In this document: positions 17,907 through 27,602 of the stretch, piece after piece
How the letters are laid out: every line of letters begins with the position of its first letter
Numbering within the stretch: position 1 is the stretch's first letter
Assembly (NCBI RefSeq): GCF_023073915.1
Contig: NZ_JADPKK010000022.1
Coordinates: forward strand, 868,001 to 932,000
Source: Bradyrhizobium sp. 149
GTDB taxonomy: Bacteria > Pseudomonadota > Alphaproteobacteria > Rhizobiales > Xanthobacteraceae
DNA length: 64,000 bases
Direction: 5' to 3'
The notes under the pieces: model-generated
Databases searched by the model: none
Told to the model about the DNA's origin: nothing
The model's input: the letters and a program-made list of their open reading frames with translations, nothing else
Position numbers and translations under genes: made by a program

Positions 17907-20900
17907 ACATTTCCGCGCCCTTCATCCTGCGGCCAATCGCAACCGCTCTGCTGATGGCGGGCCTGCTGCTGTGCGGCCTTGCTGCCTATCCGCTACTGCC
18001 GGTCGGCGCGTTGCCGAACGTCAACTACCCGACTATCCAGATTTCCGCACAACTGCCCGGCGCAGACCCGGGAACGATCGCCTCGTCGCTGGCGACGCCG
18101 CTGGAGCAGCAGCTCAGCCAAATTCCCGGCGTCATCCAGCTCACCTCGTCCAGTGCGCTGGGCGTGGCCCAGCTCACGGTGCAATTCGAGCTGTCGCGCA
18201 CGGTGGACAGCGCGGCGGTGGACGTGCTGGCTGCGATCAACGCCGCGAGCCCGTTCCTGCCGCCAAACATCCCCTACCCGCCGACAATCCGGAAGGTGAA
18301 TCCGGCGGAGACGCCGATCATGCTGATCGCGCTGACATCGGACTCGCTACCGCTGACCACAGTCGATGCCTATGCGGAGAACATCCTGCTGCCGAAGATT
18401 TCGCAGGTGCCGGGCGTGGGCCTTGTCGGCATCGGCGGCCAGCAGAAACCCGCGATCCGTGTTCGCGTCAATCCGCAGGCGCTTGCCGCCCGCGGCATCG
18501 GCCTCGAAGACGTCCGCACCGTGATAGCCGGCGCGAACGTGGATCTCCCCAAGGGCACGCTCAACAGCCCGCGGGTGACCTATACGCTGAACACCAACGA
18601 TCAGTTGCTCAAGCCGTCCGCCTATGAAGACCTCATCATCGCGTATCGCAACGGTTCCCCGGTGCGGATACGGGACATCGGCACGGCGATCGATGGGCCC
18701 GAGAACGACCTCTTGGCCGGCTGGTACGGCAAGGACCCCGCCGTCATTCTGGCGGTCCAGCGCGTTCCCGGCGCCAACGTGATCGAGACCGTCGACCGCA
18801 TCAAGAAGCTACTGCCGCAACTGCAGGCCTCCGTTCCGCCGGCGATCAAAGTGACGATCGCCGCGGACCGGACCGCCACCATCCGCGCCGCAGTCTCCGA
18901 CGTTCAATTCACCCTGATGCTGACGGTCGCACTGGTGGTGATGGTCATATTCCTGTTCTTGCGGAATTTCTGGGCCACCATCATTCCTGCGATCACGGTT
19001 CCCCTGTCGCTGGTCGGCACCTTCGCGGTCCTCTACGTGCTCGGTTACAGCCTGGACAATCTCTCGTTGATGGCGCTGTCGATCGCGGTGGGTTTCGTGG
19101 TTGACGATGCCGTCGTCGTCATCGAAAACATCGTGCGCCATCTCGAGCAGGGCATGACGCCGATGGAGGCCGCACTCAAGGGCTCCAGCGAAATCGGCTT
19201 CACGATCGTTTCCATCACCCTGTCGTTGATCGCGGTGTTCATCCCGCTGTTCCTGATGGGCGGCTATGTCGGCAAGCTGTTCCAGGAATTCGCCATTACG
19301 ATCACCGCCTCGCTGCTGCTGTCGCTGGTCATCTCACTCACGCTGACACCAATGATGTGTGCGCGCCTCCTGAAGGACGATTCGCGGAAGAAACATGGCC
19401 GGCTTTATCTCGCCTTCGAACGTGGCTTCGATGCCCTGCTCGCGCTTTATGCGAGAGGCCTGCGAGTCGTGCTGCGTCATCGTTTCGTGACGCTGATCGT
19501 GATGCTCTCGACCATCGCGCTGACGGGCTATCTGTACGTGATCATTCCGAAAGGCTTTTTCCCGCAACAGGACACCGGGCAGATCGTCGGCATCACCGAG
19601 GCCGCGCAGGACATCTCCTTCCCCGCCATGTCCGAGCGCCAGCAGGCGATCGTCGACATCCTTTCGAAGGATCCGGCGGTGCAGTCCGTAGCGAGCTATA
19701 TCGGCCCAGGCGGCCCGACCGCGACGCTCAACCAGGGACGCATCTTCATCGTCCTGAAGCCGAAGCCCGAGCGCAAGGCCAGCGCAGATCAGATCATCGC
19801 GCGGCTGGGACCCCGCCTCGCCCATATCCAGGGAATCAAGCTTTACATGCAGGCCGCTCAGGACATCACCATCGGCGCCCGCCTGTCGAAGACGCAATAT
19901 CAGTACACGCTGACGGATGCCGATTCCAACGAGCTCACCAATTGGTCGGCGATCTTCCTGGCGAGGCTCCGCGCGCTCGACCTCATCACCGACGTTGCAA
20001 GCGACCAGGCCAATGCCGGCCCGAGGCTGGAGGTCACCGTCAATCGCGAGGTCGCATCGAGTTTCGGCATCCTGCCCACGACGATCGACAATGCCCTGGA
20101 CGACGCATTCGGCCAGCGCATCGTCTCCACGATATTCACCTCGCTGAACCAGTACCATGTCGTGATGGAGGTCGATCCGCGCTTTCAGTACGGCCCCGAA
20201 GCGCTCAAGGACATTTACCTGAACTCAGCGAGCGGCCAGCAGGTCCCCTTGAGCACGCTGGTGCATAGCGTCATCAAACCCGCGCCCATCCTGATCAACC
20301 ACCAGAGCCTGTTTCCCTCGGTGACGATCTCGTTCAACCTGAAGCCCGGCGTGGCGCTGGGCGATGCGGTGAAGGCGATCCAGACCATCGAGAAGAGCAC
20401 CGGCAAGCCCGCCTCGCTGTCGACCGCGTTCCAGGGCAATGCGCAGGCGTTCCAATCCTCCCTGTCAGGCACGCCGTTGCTGATCGGGGCCGCGCTAATC
20501 GTGATCTACATCATCCTCGGCGTGCTCTATGAAAGCCTGATCCATCCGATCACGATCCTGTCAACGCTGCCTTCGGCCGGCATCGGCGCGTTGTTGCTGC
20601 TGCTGGCGGTCCACATGGATCTCAGCGTCATCGCCATCATCGGCATCATCCTGCTGATCGGCATCGTCAAAAAGAACGGCATCATGCTGGTCGATTTCGC
20701 CCTCGAGGTGGAGCGCCAGCACGGACTCAGCCCGGAAGAGGCGATCTACCAGGCCTGCACGCTGCGCTTCCGCCCGATCCTGATGACGACGATGGCTGCG
20801 CTCCTGGGCGGCGTGCCGCTGATGATCGGTTCCGGCACCGGCGCGGAGCTGCGCCAGCCGCTCGGCTACACCATCGTCGGCGGCCTGATGCTATCGCAGG

Positions 20901-21046
20901 TCCTGACGCTCTACACGACGCCCGTCGTCTATCTCTATCTCGACCGGCTCGGGAACTGGCTGACAGGGCGGAAGCAGCACGTGGTCGAGACAGCCAAACC
21001 CTCCACGACCGAAGCAGATGCGGGATTAAGCCATGAGTCCGCTTGA
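17903..21046 (+). CDS. RND multidrug efflux permease (MdtB/MuxB type)
   Basis: A 1047-residue inner-membrane proton/drug antiporter. It has the RND plan: TM1 at the N-terminus (IATALLMAGLLLCGLAAYPLL), a large periplasmic loop, TM2-6, TM7, a second loop and TM8-12. The proton-relay Asp pair is in VGFVVDDAVVVIENI. The early PVGALPNVNYPTIQISAQLPG stretch and the two-domain porter loops place it near MdtB/MdtC/MuxB proteins. It is coupled to the adaptor by a 4-bp overlap. Its last codons overlap the ATG of a decayed thioesterase gene, which was once probably the next gene of the operon. The substrate is unknown. Confidence 0.95.
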   Translation: MNISAPFILRPIATALLMAGLLLCGLAAYPLLPVGALPNVNYPTIQISAQLPGADPGTIASSLATPLEQQLSQIPGVIQLTSSSALGVAQLTVQFELSRTVDSAAVDVLAAINAASPFLPPNIPYPPTIRKVNPAETPIMLIALTSDSLPLTTVDAYAENILLPKISQVPGVGLVGIGGQQKPAIRVRVNPQALAARGIGLEDVRTVIAGANVDLPKGTLNSPRVTYTLNTNDQLLKPSAYEDLIIAYRNGSPVRIRDIGTAIDGPENDLLAGWYGKDPAVILAVQRVPGANVIETVDRIKKLLPQLQASVPPAIKVTIAADRTATIRAAVSDVQFTLMLTVALVVMVIFLFLRNFWATIIPAITVPLSLVGTFAVLYVLGYSLDNLSLMALSIAVGFVVDDAVVVIENIVRHLEQGMTPMEAALKGSSEIGFTIVSITLSLIAVFIPLFLMGGYVGKLFQEFAITITASLLLSLVISLTLTPMMCARLLKDDSRKKHGRLYLAFERGFDALLALYARGLRVVLRHRFVTLIVMLSTIALTGYLYVIIPKGFFPQQDTGQIVGITEAAQDISFPAMSERQQAIVDILSKDPAVQSVASYIGPGGPTATLNQGRIFIVLKPKPERKASADQIIARLGPRLAHIQGIKLYMQAAQDITIGARLSKTQYQYTLTDADSNELTNWSAIFLARLRALDLITDVASDQANAGPRLEVTVNREVASSFGILPTTIDNALDDAFGQRIVSTIFTSLNQYHVVMEVDPRFQYGPEALKDIYLNSASGQQVPLSTLVHSVIKPAPILINHQSLFPSVTISFNLKPGVALGDAVKAIQTIEKSTGKPASLSTAFQGNAQAFQSSLSGTPLLIGAALIVIYIILGVLYESLIHPITILSTLPSAGIGALLLLLAVHMDLSVIAIIGIILLIGIVKKNGIMLVDFALEVERQHGLSPEEAIYQACTLRFRPILMTTMAALLGGVPLMIGSGTGAELRQPLGYTIVGGLMLSQVLTLYTTPVVYLYLDRLGNWLTGRKQHVVETAKPSTTEADAGLSHESA

Positions 21047-21397
21047 CAAGGTGACCGCCGGCTTGACGCGGAGAAGCTGGTAACCGTCGCGGCCGACATG
21101 ACGGTCGGCCATGTGGTGCCGGAATGCCCGCCGTCTACGGCACGCCCATGATGATCCTGCATATGGAGACGGCTGCGGGATCGAGGCCAAGAGCATTGTC
21201 TTGGAGGTCGAGGCCTGGGACAGGAACCGCAAGGTCGGCGACGGCACCACCGGCACGGCGTTGCGATCGTCGCCGAGTTCGAGAAGCGATTCGGCGTCAC
21301 GGATCCCGCTGCCGCGATGGCCCAAGGTTGCAAACGCCTTGCCGCACCGAGACCGGGAGGTGAAGCCGCGACACTCTGCTCCCAGCCCGCAAGGTGA
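21033..21397 (+). pseudogene. decayed FlK-like hotdog thioesterase
   Basis: Reading across frames gives a thioesterase remnant: a start MSPLDKVTAGL, then EKLVTVAADMTVGHVVPE, then MPAVYGTPMMILHMETAAGS, then IVLEVEAWDRNRKVGDGT and finally GVAIVAEFEKRFGV. These match the order and typical wording of the fluoroacetyl-CoA-thioesterase-like family. At least three single-base losses (near 21057, 21123 and 21247) break the frame, and the central segment that normally separates METAAGS from IVLEVEA is missing. The start overlaps the RND stop. The sequence past 21300 is not recognisable. Confidence 0.72.
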
Positions 21398-21644
21398 CGT
21401 CGTTCGTTTTGACAAAAATCCGGCAGGAAAGCAAAAGACCGATTTTCCGCGACGCGGTACACCGTCTGCGTCTTGTGTCCGGACACTCCGGCTCGGGAAT
21501 TAGTTTCATGCTCAGCGAGTATCTCTTGGACCCCTTCAATCTGCTGGCCCGGCCCCGACTCGCACAAAGGAAGACGTCTGCTATGGCCCGACGCATAGCG
21601 ATGATCTGCCGAGCGTCGTGGCCGGACCAGCTGCGGTATGCTTC

Positions 21645-23705
21645 ATGACGATCGAGTGTCAGCGGCCGGCCGCGACGACCGAACGCCTGGATGGCTCACC
21701 CGCGGCACGATCCAAGCGATGGTGGCTTCGCTGGTTGCCTGTTCAAGTGGACCGCCGCAAGGATCGCTTCCCCGCCCAAGCTGCTCTTTTTCTCCTGGGA
21801 AGTGTCGGGCTGAGCTTCTTATCGTTTGCCTACTTCATGCTCGGGCTCAACTTCACCACCAGCGCTTTCGCCCATCTGATCATCATCGTCCTGTTGTCGC
21901 GGCTGGCCGGTTTCCTGACGTCGGCGATCCTTTCAGCGGTCGCAGTTGGCTGGCTGGTGTTCCTGTTCGTCGAACCCGTCCATTCATTTGCAGCGACTGA
22001 CCTTCAGGACATCGTCGCTCTGGCCGCCTTTCTCGTCACTTCGCTCGTGATCGTGAACCTCGTCAGTCAGTTGCGCCGCGAAGACGCATTGCGGAAAATT
22101 CAGGCCGCCTATCTTGCCGAGGCCCAGCAGCTCAGCAACACGGGTAGCTTCGGCTGGAACGTCGCGAGCGGAGAACTGTCATGGTCGGACGAGACATTCA
22201 GGATCTTCGATCTCGCCCCGACGTTACCTCCGTCGCTCGATGTCGCCCTGAAACGCACGCATCCCGACGATCTCGACGTTGTACGCGAAGCGCTCGGTCG
22301 GGCTGCGAACGAGGGGGACGACTTTTCCCATGAGCACCGGCTGATTCTGACCGACGGTTCGATCAGGCACATTCGCGTGGTCGCGCGTGGAACGACAGAC
22401 GAACAGGGACGATTTCAGTTCATCGGCGCGGTCATGGATATTACCGCTCAGAAGAAGGCCACCGCGGAACTGGAGCGGAGCGAGCAGCGCTACCGCCATC
22501 TGTTCAGCCGGATGCCGATCGCACTTCGGCAGCTCGACGCCAGCGGGCTGGTCGCGCTGTTCCGGAAACTGCGCGCCGAAGGCGTCAAGGACCTCGGCCC
22601 CTATTTCGACAGCCATCCCGAATTCCTCAGGACCTGCATGGACGCGCTCTCGTTTCAGGAGGCCAACGAACGGGCCATCCAGATGTTCGGCGGAGGCGTC
22701 GACGGCTATGTCGGACGTTCCATGGCTGAGACCTGGAAGGAGCGTCCCGATACGTTCCGGCGGGCCATGGAGTCCCGTTATCGCGGCGAGACGAACTTCG
22801 AGGAAGAGACCCAGATGGTCACGTGGGACGGTCGCGTGGTCGACGTTCTCTTCACGACGGCTCGGGTCGGCCCCATCAATGACCTCGAAATCAGCCTGGT
22901 CGGCACCATCGACATCTCCCAGCGTGTTCGCGCGCAGGAGAGACTCCGGCAGGTACAGGCCGAGTTCGCACATGCCGCGCGGGTCTCGATGCTGGGTGAA
23001 CTCACCGCATCGATCGCCCACGAAGTCAACCAGCCCCTGGCCGCTATTGCCACGAACGGCGCCGCCGGGCTGCGGTGGCTGAACAGACCTACCCCTGATG
23101 TCGTCGAGATCCGCAAGACCATCGAGAACATCGTCGTGGATACCCAACGAGCTGCGAACATCGTGGCGCGTGTTCACGGGATGGCGTCCCGGAAAGTCCC
23201 CGAGCAGGCATCCCTGTCGTTTGACGAGATCATTCGCGAAGCACTCCTCTTCCTTCGACACGAGATGGAATCTCGCAGCGTGACCATCCTGCACCGGCCC
23301 GATCCGCGCGCGCCGCAGGTGCTTGGTGACCGCACCCAGCTCCAGCAGGTGATCGTCAACTTGGCCATCAACGCGGTGCAGGCGATGACGCAAGCCGGAG
23401 ATGACGATCGCAGGATCGTCATCAGCACAGTCACGCAGGACGCGCCCACGTTGTGCTGCTCCGTGGAGGACAATGGCCCCGGCATCGCCGCCGAACATGT
23501 CGATCGGCTGTTCGAAAGCTTTTTCACGACCAAGGACAGCGGGATGGGCATGGGACTGCCGATCTGTCGGTCGATCGTCGAAGCGCATGGCGGCCGGATC
23601 GGCGCCGAAGGTCATGGTGCAAATGGCGGCGCCCGCTTCTGGTTCACGCTGCCGATCGCCGTCCCGGCGGTTTTGCCGCGCTGCGACCTTCACGCCGATA
23701 CGTGA
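21645..23705 (+). CDS. membrane PAS sensor histidine kinase, orphan
   Basis: A kinase of about 686 residues (a GTG at 21618 would add nine). Residues about 40-150 hold three to four membrane segments of the DUF4118/KdpD-like type. A PAS domain follows (about 165-275), then a second PAS-like domain with a helical insertion (PYFDSHPEFLRTCMDAL), HisKA with SIAHEVNQPLAA (His about 459) and an ATPase domain with VNLAINAVQAM, DNGPGI and GMGMGLPI. From the second PAS to the end it parallels the kinase at 2001-3911, so the two are paralogues. No response regulator gene adjoins it; the neighbour on the far side is convergent. Confidence 0.9.
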   Translation: MTIECQRPAATTERLDGSPAARSKRWWLRWLPVQVDRRKDRFPAQAALFLLGSVGLSFLSFAYFMLGLNFTTSAFAHLIIIVLLSRLAGFLTSAILSAVAVGWLVFLFVEPVHSFAATDLQDIVALAAFLVTSLVIVNLVSQLRREDALRKIQAAYLAEAQQLSNTGSFGWNVASGELSWSDETFRIFDLAPTLPPSLDVALKRTHPDDLDVVREALGRAANEGDDFSHEHRLILTDGSIRHIRVVARGTTDEQGRFQFIGAVMDITAQKKATAELERSEQRYRHLFSRMPIALRQLDASGLVALFRKLRAEGVKDLGPYFDSHPEFLRTCMDALSFQEANERAIQMFGGGVDGYVGRSMAETWKERPDTFRRAMESRYRGETNFEEETQMVTWDGRVVDVLFTTARVGPINDLEISLVGTIDISQRVRAQERLRQVQAEFAHAARVSMLGELTASIAHEVNQPLAAIATNGAAGLRWLNRPTPDVVEIRKTIENIVVDTQRAANIVARVHGMASRKVPEQASLSFDEIIREALLFLRHEMESRSVTILHRPDPRAPQVLGDRTQLQQVIVNLAINAVQAMTQAGDDDRRIVISTVTQDAPTLCCSVEDNGPGIAAEHVDRLFESFFTTKDSGMGMGLPICRSIVEAHGGRIGAEGHGANGGARFWFTLPIAVPAVLPRCDLHADT

Positions 23706-23728
23706 CTGCGACCTTTCCAGCGCTGCCG

Positions 23729-26020
23729 CTATTCCGCGGGAACGGCCGAGCGCACCAGGCGGACCGGGACGCCCTTGTATGACGGCGTGAAGCTGAGGGG
23801 GTCGCGGGCATAGAGCGGGACCAACGGATTGGTCTCCGGGTAGTACGCGGCGCAGCAGCCGGTCGGGAAGGAATAGGCTACGACGCGGAAATTGCGCACG
23901 ATCCGCTCGGCACCATCGGTCGAAACGGTTACCAGGTCGACCCGGTCGCCGTCGGTGAGCCCGCGCTTCCTCAGCTCGTACTCATTGAGAAAGATCACGT
24001 CGCGCTGACCGAACACGCCGCGATAGCGGTCGGACATCGAGTAGAGCGTGGTGTTGTACTGGTCGTGGCTGCGTATGGTTGTGAGCCAGAGGAAATCGGG
24101 ATCGCTCTGCGGCGGGTCCTCGCCGCAACCCGGATAGACCAGGAAGTTCGCCTTGCCTGACGGCGTCGCCCAGATGCGCTCGCGTGCGGTCGAGGCGAGA
24201 TGGAAACCGCCGGGGACGCGGATGCGGGCATTGTAGCCCTGGAAGATCGGGAACACCGCCTCGATCGCATCACGAATGAGGTCGTAATCGCCGACGAAGC
24301 CGTCCCAGTCCACCACCGTGCGCTCGCCCAGCGTCGCCTTGGCGACGCCGGCGATGATCGCGACTTCGCTGAGCAGATGCTCCGACGCCGGCTTGTTGCG
24401 CCCACCGGACGCATGCACCATCGACATCGAATCCTCCACCGTGACCGACTGCGGCCCCGATTCCTGCACATCGATCTCGGTGCGCCCGAGGCACGGCAGT
24501 ATCAGGGCGCCGCGGCCGTGGATCAGGTGGCTGCGGTTGAGCTTGGTCGAGACATGGACGGTCAGATCGAGCTTTCCAAGCGCCGCTTGGGTCGCTTGCC
24601 AGTCCGGAATGGCCGCGGCAAAATTGCCGCCCATCGCGAAGAACGCCCTCACCTCGCCGCGGATCATGGCCTCCAGCGCCGTCACCACGTTGTGCCCCGG
24701 CGCAGCCGGAGGCTTGAACCCGAAACGCTGCTCGAGGCGCTCGAGGAAGTCTGCCTTGGGAACTTCAGTGATCCCCACGGTCCGATCGCCTTGCACGTTG
24801 GAATGACCGCGAACCGGGCAGACGCCAGCGCCTTCGCGCCCGACATTGCCACGCAACAGCGCGAGATTGGCGATCTGCTGGACGTTGTTCGCGCCGCGCC
24901 AGTGCTGGGTGATGCCCATGCCATAGACGAGGATGGCGCGCTCGGCCTTCATATAGGCGCAAGCCGCATATTCCATGTCCTCGCGCGTCAGGCCGGACTG
25001 ACGTTCGATATCAGGCCATTGGGTGCGCTTGAGATCGTCGATCAGCGCCTCGACGCCAACGGTGTGACCGCGAATGAAATCCCAGTCCAGGATCTCGGGC
25101 TGCTCGACGGCACGAGCCGCCTCGTCGGCTTCCACCAGAATCTTCATGATTCCCTTGAGGACGGCGACGTCGCCGCCGACCCGCACCTGGAACAGTTTTG
25201 AGCTGATCGTCGTCGACGACAGCGTGATCATCTCGACCGGGCTCTGCGGCGCCTGGAAACGCTCGAGCGCCCTCTCACGAAACGGGTTGAACGAGATAAT
25301 GGAGGCACCGCGGCGGACTGCATTGCGCAGGCTGGTCATCATCCGCGGGCTGTTGGTGCCCGGATTCTGGCCGAAGATGAAGATGCAATCGGCCTTGTCG
25401 AAATCCTCCAGCAGCACGGTGCCCTTGCCGACGCCGAGCGAGTACGGCAGGCCGACGCTGGTCGCCTCGTGGCACATGTTCGAGCAGTCGGGGAAATTGT
25501 TGGTGCCGTATTCGCGCACGAAGAGCTGATAGAGGAAGGCGGCTTCGTTTGAGGTCCGCCCGGACGTGTAGAACTCCGCCATGTTCGGGTCCGGCAACGC
25601 CCTGAGCTCACGACCGATCATGTCGAACGCTTCGCTCCACTCCACCGGGAGATAGCGGTCGGATGCGGCATCATAGGCCACCGGATGCGTGAGCCGCCCG
25701 ACCATTTCGAGATCGTAATCGTTCCAGCTCGCGAGCTCGGTCACGGTGTGCTCGGCAAAAAACTCGGGTGTGCAGCGCTTCGATGTCGTCTCCCAGGCGA
25801 TCGCCTTGCCTCCGTTCTCGCAAAATTCGAATGACGAGGTGTGCTTCGGATCGGGCCAGGCACAGCCGGGGCAATCAAAGCCCTCCGGCTGATTCATCCG
25901 GCTGAGCGTCACCGCGCCCTTCAGCGGCGCCCGCTGCACCAAGAGCGCCTTGCTGAGCGCCTTGAGTGCGCCCCAGCCGCCGGCCGGTTCACGATAGGGA
26001 CGAACCGATTTCGTGGTCAT
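23729..26020 (-). CDS. FdhF/YdeP-family molybdopterin oxidoreductase
   Basis: A 763-residue alpha subunit-like enzyme of the DMSO reductase superfamily. An N-terminal CPGCAWPDP segment is typical of the YdeP group, which lacks a classic CxxCxxxC iron-sulfur motif. Central molybdopterin-binding segments include IFGQNPGTNSPRMMTSLR, YGMGITQHWRGANNVQQI and GVCPVRGHSNVQGDR; a C-terminal cofactor domain carries TTIRSHDQYNTT and NEYELRKRGLTDGDRV. The position of the usual catalytic Cys/Sec is occupied by the SNMCHEATSVGL region. The reaction is unproven; YdeP proteins are linked to acid resistance in enterics. The gene is divergent from oxalate decarboxylase, and FdhD is encoded 5 kb away. Confidence 0.9.
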   Translation of the reverse strand: MTTKSVRPYREPAGGWGALKALSKALLVQRAPLKGAVTLSRMNQPEGFDCPGCAWPDPKHTSSFEFCENGGKAIAWETTSKRCTPEFFAEHTVTELASWNDYDLEMVGRLTHPVAYDAASDRYLPVEWSEAFDMIGRELRALPDPNMAEFYTSGRTSNEAAFLYQLFVREYGTNNFPDCSNMCHEATSVGLPYSLGVGKGTVLLEDFDKADCIFIFGQNPGTNSPRMMTSLRNAVRRGASIISFNPFRERALERFQAPQSPVEMITLSSTTISSKLFQVRVGGDVAVLKGIMKILVEADEAARAVEQPEILDWDFIRGHTVGVEALIDDLKRTQWPDIERQSGLTREDMEYAACAYMKAERAILVYGMGITQHWRGANNVQQIANLALLRGNVGREGAGVCPVRGHSNVQGDRTVGITEVPKADFLERLEQRFGFKPPAAPGHNVVTALEAMIRGEVRAFFAMGGNFAAAIPDWQATQAALGKLDLTVHVSTKLNRSHLIHGRGALILPCLGRTEIDVQESGPQSVTVEDSMSMVHASGGRNKPASEHLLSEVAIIAGVAKATLGERTVVDWDGFVGDYDLIRDAIEAVFPIFQGYNARIRVPGGFHLASTARERIWATPSGKANFLVYPGCGEDPPQSDPDFLWLTTIRSHDQYNTTLYSMSDRYRGVFGQRDVIFLNEYELRKRGLTDGDRVDLVTVSTDGAERIVRNFRVVAYSFPTGCCAAYYPETNPLVPLYARDPLSFTPSYKGVPVRLVRSAVPAE

Positions 26021-26271
26021 CTCGATATCTCTCGGTATGGCAATTTTCCGGACCAGTTAAGGATCGCGCGGACAGAGCCGTCTTTTCAAAACGAAGCCCA
26101 ATTTCGCAATTGCACACGTTCCGACCCGTCCGGCCGGCCGGCCGCAGCAGCCATGCTTTCCAGCAAAAAGAGCGCCGTTCGCGGAAGCTCGAATGGCAAC
26201 CGGAAACTAAGTTTGTCGGCTGGAGCCCCGTCGCTATGACGGCTTTCGACAATTTTCAGGAGCGACCCAAG

Positions 26272-27519
26272 ATGTTTTCAAGACGTGACTTGCTGGCCAT
26301 GTCCGCGGCAGGCGCCGCCATGGTCGGCTCCAGCGCACAGGCAGCAACCTTCGGCAATCCGGACGAGCCGCCGCAAGGCGCCGTCAACGCCAAGAGTCCC
26401 GGAAGTCTGACCGATCCCGGCCCGCAGAATCCTGAATTAGCCAGCCAGTTCCCTTCCGCACAAACACCGCCGGCGACGGACGTTGGCGGGCTGCCGATGA
26501 ATTGGGCTTCGTTCAACAATGCGCCGCGACGCATCCAGAATGGTGGCTGGGCGCGTCAGGTCACCGTCGAGGACTTCGCCATCTCGAAAGAAATCTCCGG
26601 CGTCAACATGCGACTGTCCGCCGGCGGCATCCGCGAGCTGCATTGGCACCAGGCTGCCGAATGGGCGATCATGACTTACGGCTCTTGCCGCATTACCGTG
26701 CTCGACACGCAGGGGCGCCCCTATGTCGGCGATCTCAAAGCCGGCGACCTCTGGTATTTCCCGCCGGGCGCCCCGCATTCGTTGCAGGGTTTGGGTCCCG
26801 ATGGCTGCGAATTCGTAATCTGTTTCGACGACGGCCACGCCAATGAGTTCAACACGCTGCTCGTGACGGATTGGCTCGCCCATACGCCGCCCGAGGTGCT
26901 GGCAAAGAACTTTGGTGTGCCGGCTGACACGTTCGTGAATATCCCGCTGAACAATCTTTGGATTTTCCAGGGCACAGTGCCCGGAGATCTCGCTGCCGAT
27001 CGAGCCGCAATCGCCAAGCATGCGGAGGCACCGCCCTATCCGTTTATCCATTCGCTCGGCAGCTCGACGCCGGTCAAGGAGAGTTCCGCCGGAAGCATTC
27101 GCGTCGCCGACAGCAGCAATTTCAAGGTGGCCACCACGGTTGCCGCGGCGCTGGTGACGATGCCGCCGGGAGCAGTCCGGGAGCTCCACTGGCATCCGAA
27201 CGCCGACGAGTGGCAGTACTACATCAAAGGCAAGGCGCGCATGACGGTGTTCGACACCGGCCCCAACGCGCGGACGACGGATTTCTCAGCCGGCGATATC
27301 GGCTATGTCCGGCGCAATCTCGGCCACTATGTCGAGAATGTCGGCGACACCGAGCTGCAGTTCGTCGGTGTGTTTCGCGCGCCCCGCTACGAGGAGGTGT
27401 CGCTGTCCAACTGGCTGACGCACACGCCCCCCAGGTTGGTCGCCCAGCATCTCAGCATCGACGAAAAACTGATCGCCCAATGGCCGGACAACAGCCCGGG
27501 CGTCGTGCCCAAATCCTGA
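26272..27519 (+). CDS. oxdC: Tat-exported oxalate decarboxylase (bicupin)
   Basis: A 415-residue protein. The start is the ATG with AGGAG nine bases upstream; MFSRRDLLAMSAAGA is a Tat signal with twin Arg. Two cupin domains each bind Mn: ELHWHQAAEW in the first and ELHWHPNADEW in the second, with later metal His in PHSLQG and LGHYVENVG. The active-site lid after CFDDG reads HANEFNT, where Bacillus OxdC has SENST; the Glu thought to be the proton donor is kept. The enzyme should turn oxalate into formate and CO2 in the periplasm. It ends at a strong terminator and is divergent from the YdeP-family gene. Oxalate oxidase activity is the alternative. Confidence 0.9.
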   Translation: MFSRRDLLAMSAAGAAMVGSSAQAATFGNPDEPPQGAVNAKSPGSLTDPGPQNPELASQFPSAQTPPATDVGGLPMNWASFNNAPRRIQNGGWARQVTVEDFAISKEISGVNMRLSAGGIRELHWHQAAEWAIMTYGSCRITVLDTQGRPYVGDLKAGDLWYFPPGAPHSLQGLGPDGCEFVICFDDGHANEFNTLLVTDWLAHTPPEVLAKNFGVPADTFVNIPLNNLWIFQGTVPGDLAADRAAIAKHAEAPPYPFIHSLGSSTPVKESSAGSIRVADSSNFKVATTVAAALVTMPPGAVRELHWHPNADEWQYYIKGKARMTVFDTGPNARTTDFSAGDIGYVRRNLGHYVENVGDTELQFVGVFRAPRYEEVSLSNWLTHTPPRLVAQHLSIDEKLIAQWPDNSPGVVPKS

Positions 27520-27546
27520 AGCAAGGCCATATAGGGCCAGAACGAG

Positions 27547-27577
27547 AAAGGCGCCGAAACCGGCGCCTTTCTTTTTT
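27547..27577 (+). terminator. Rho-independent terminator, possibly two-way
   Basis: A 10-bp perfect stem (AAAGGCGCCG with CGGCGCCTTT), loop AAAC, then C and six T's, 28 bp after oxdC. Read on the minus strand it follows cydB with a weaker pyrimidine tail, so it may end both transcripts. Confidence 0.88.
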
Positions 27578-27602
27578 GTCCGCGGTTCGCGCCGTGCAGC
27601 CG

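Noticed and set aside
22224..23693. 489-codon minus-strand frame
   Set aside because: Opposite the orphan histidine kinase, whose motifs are clear; the frame is a shadow.
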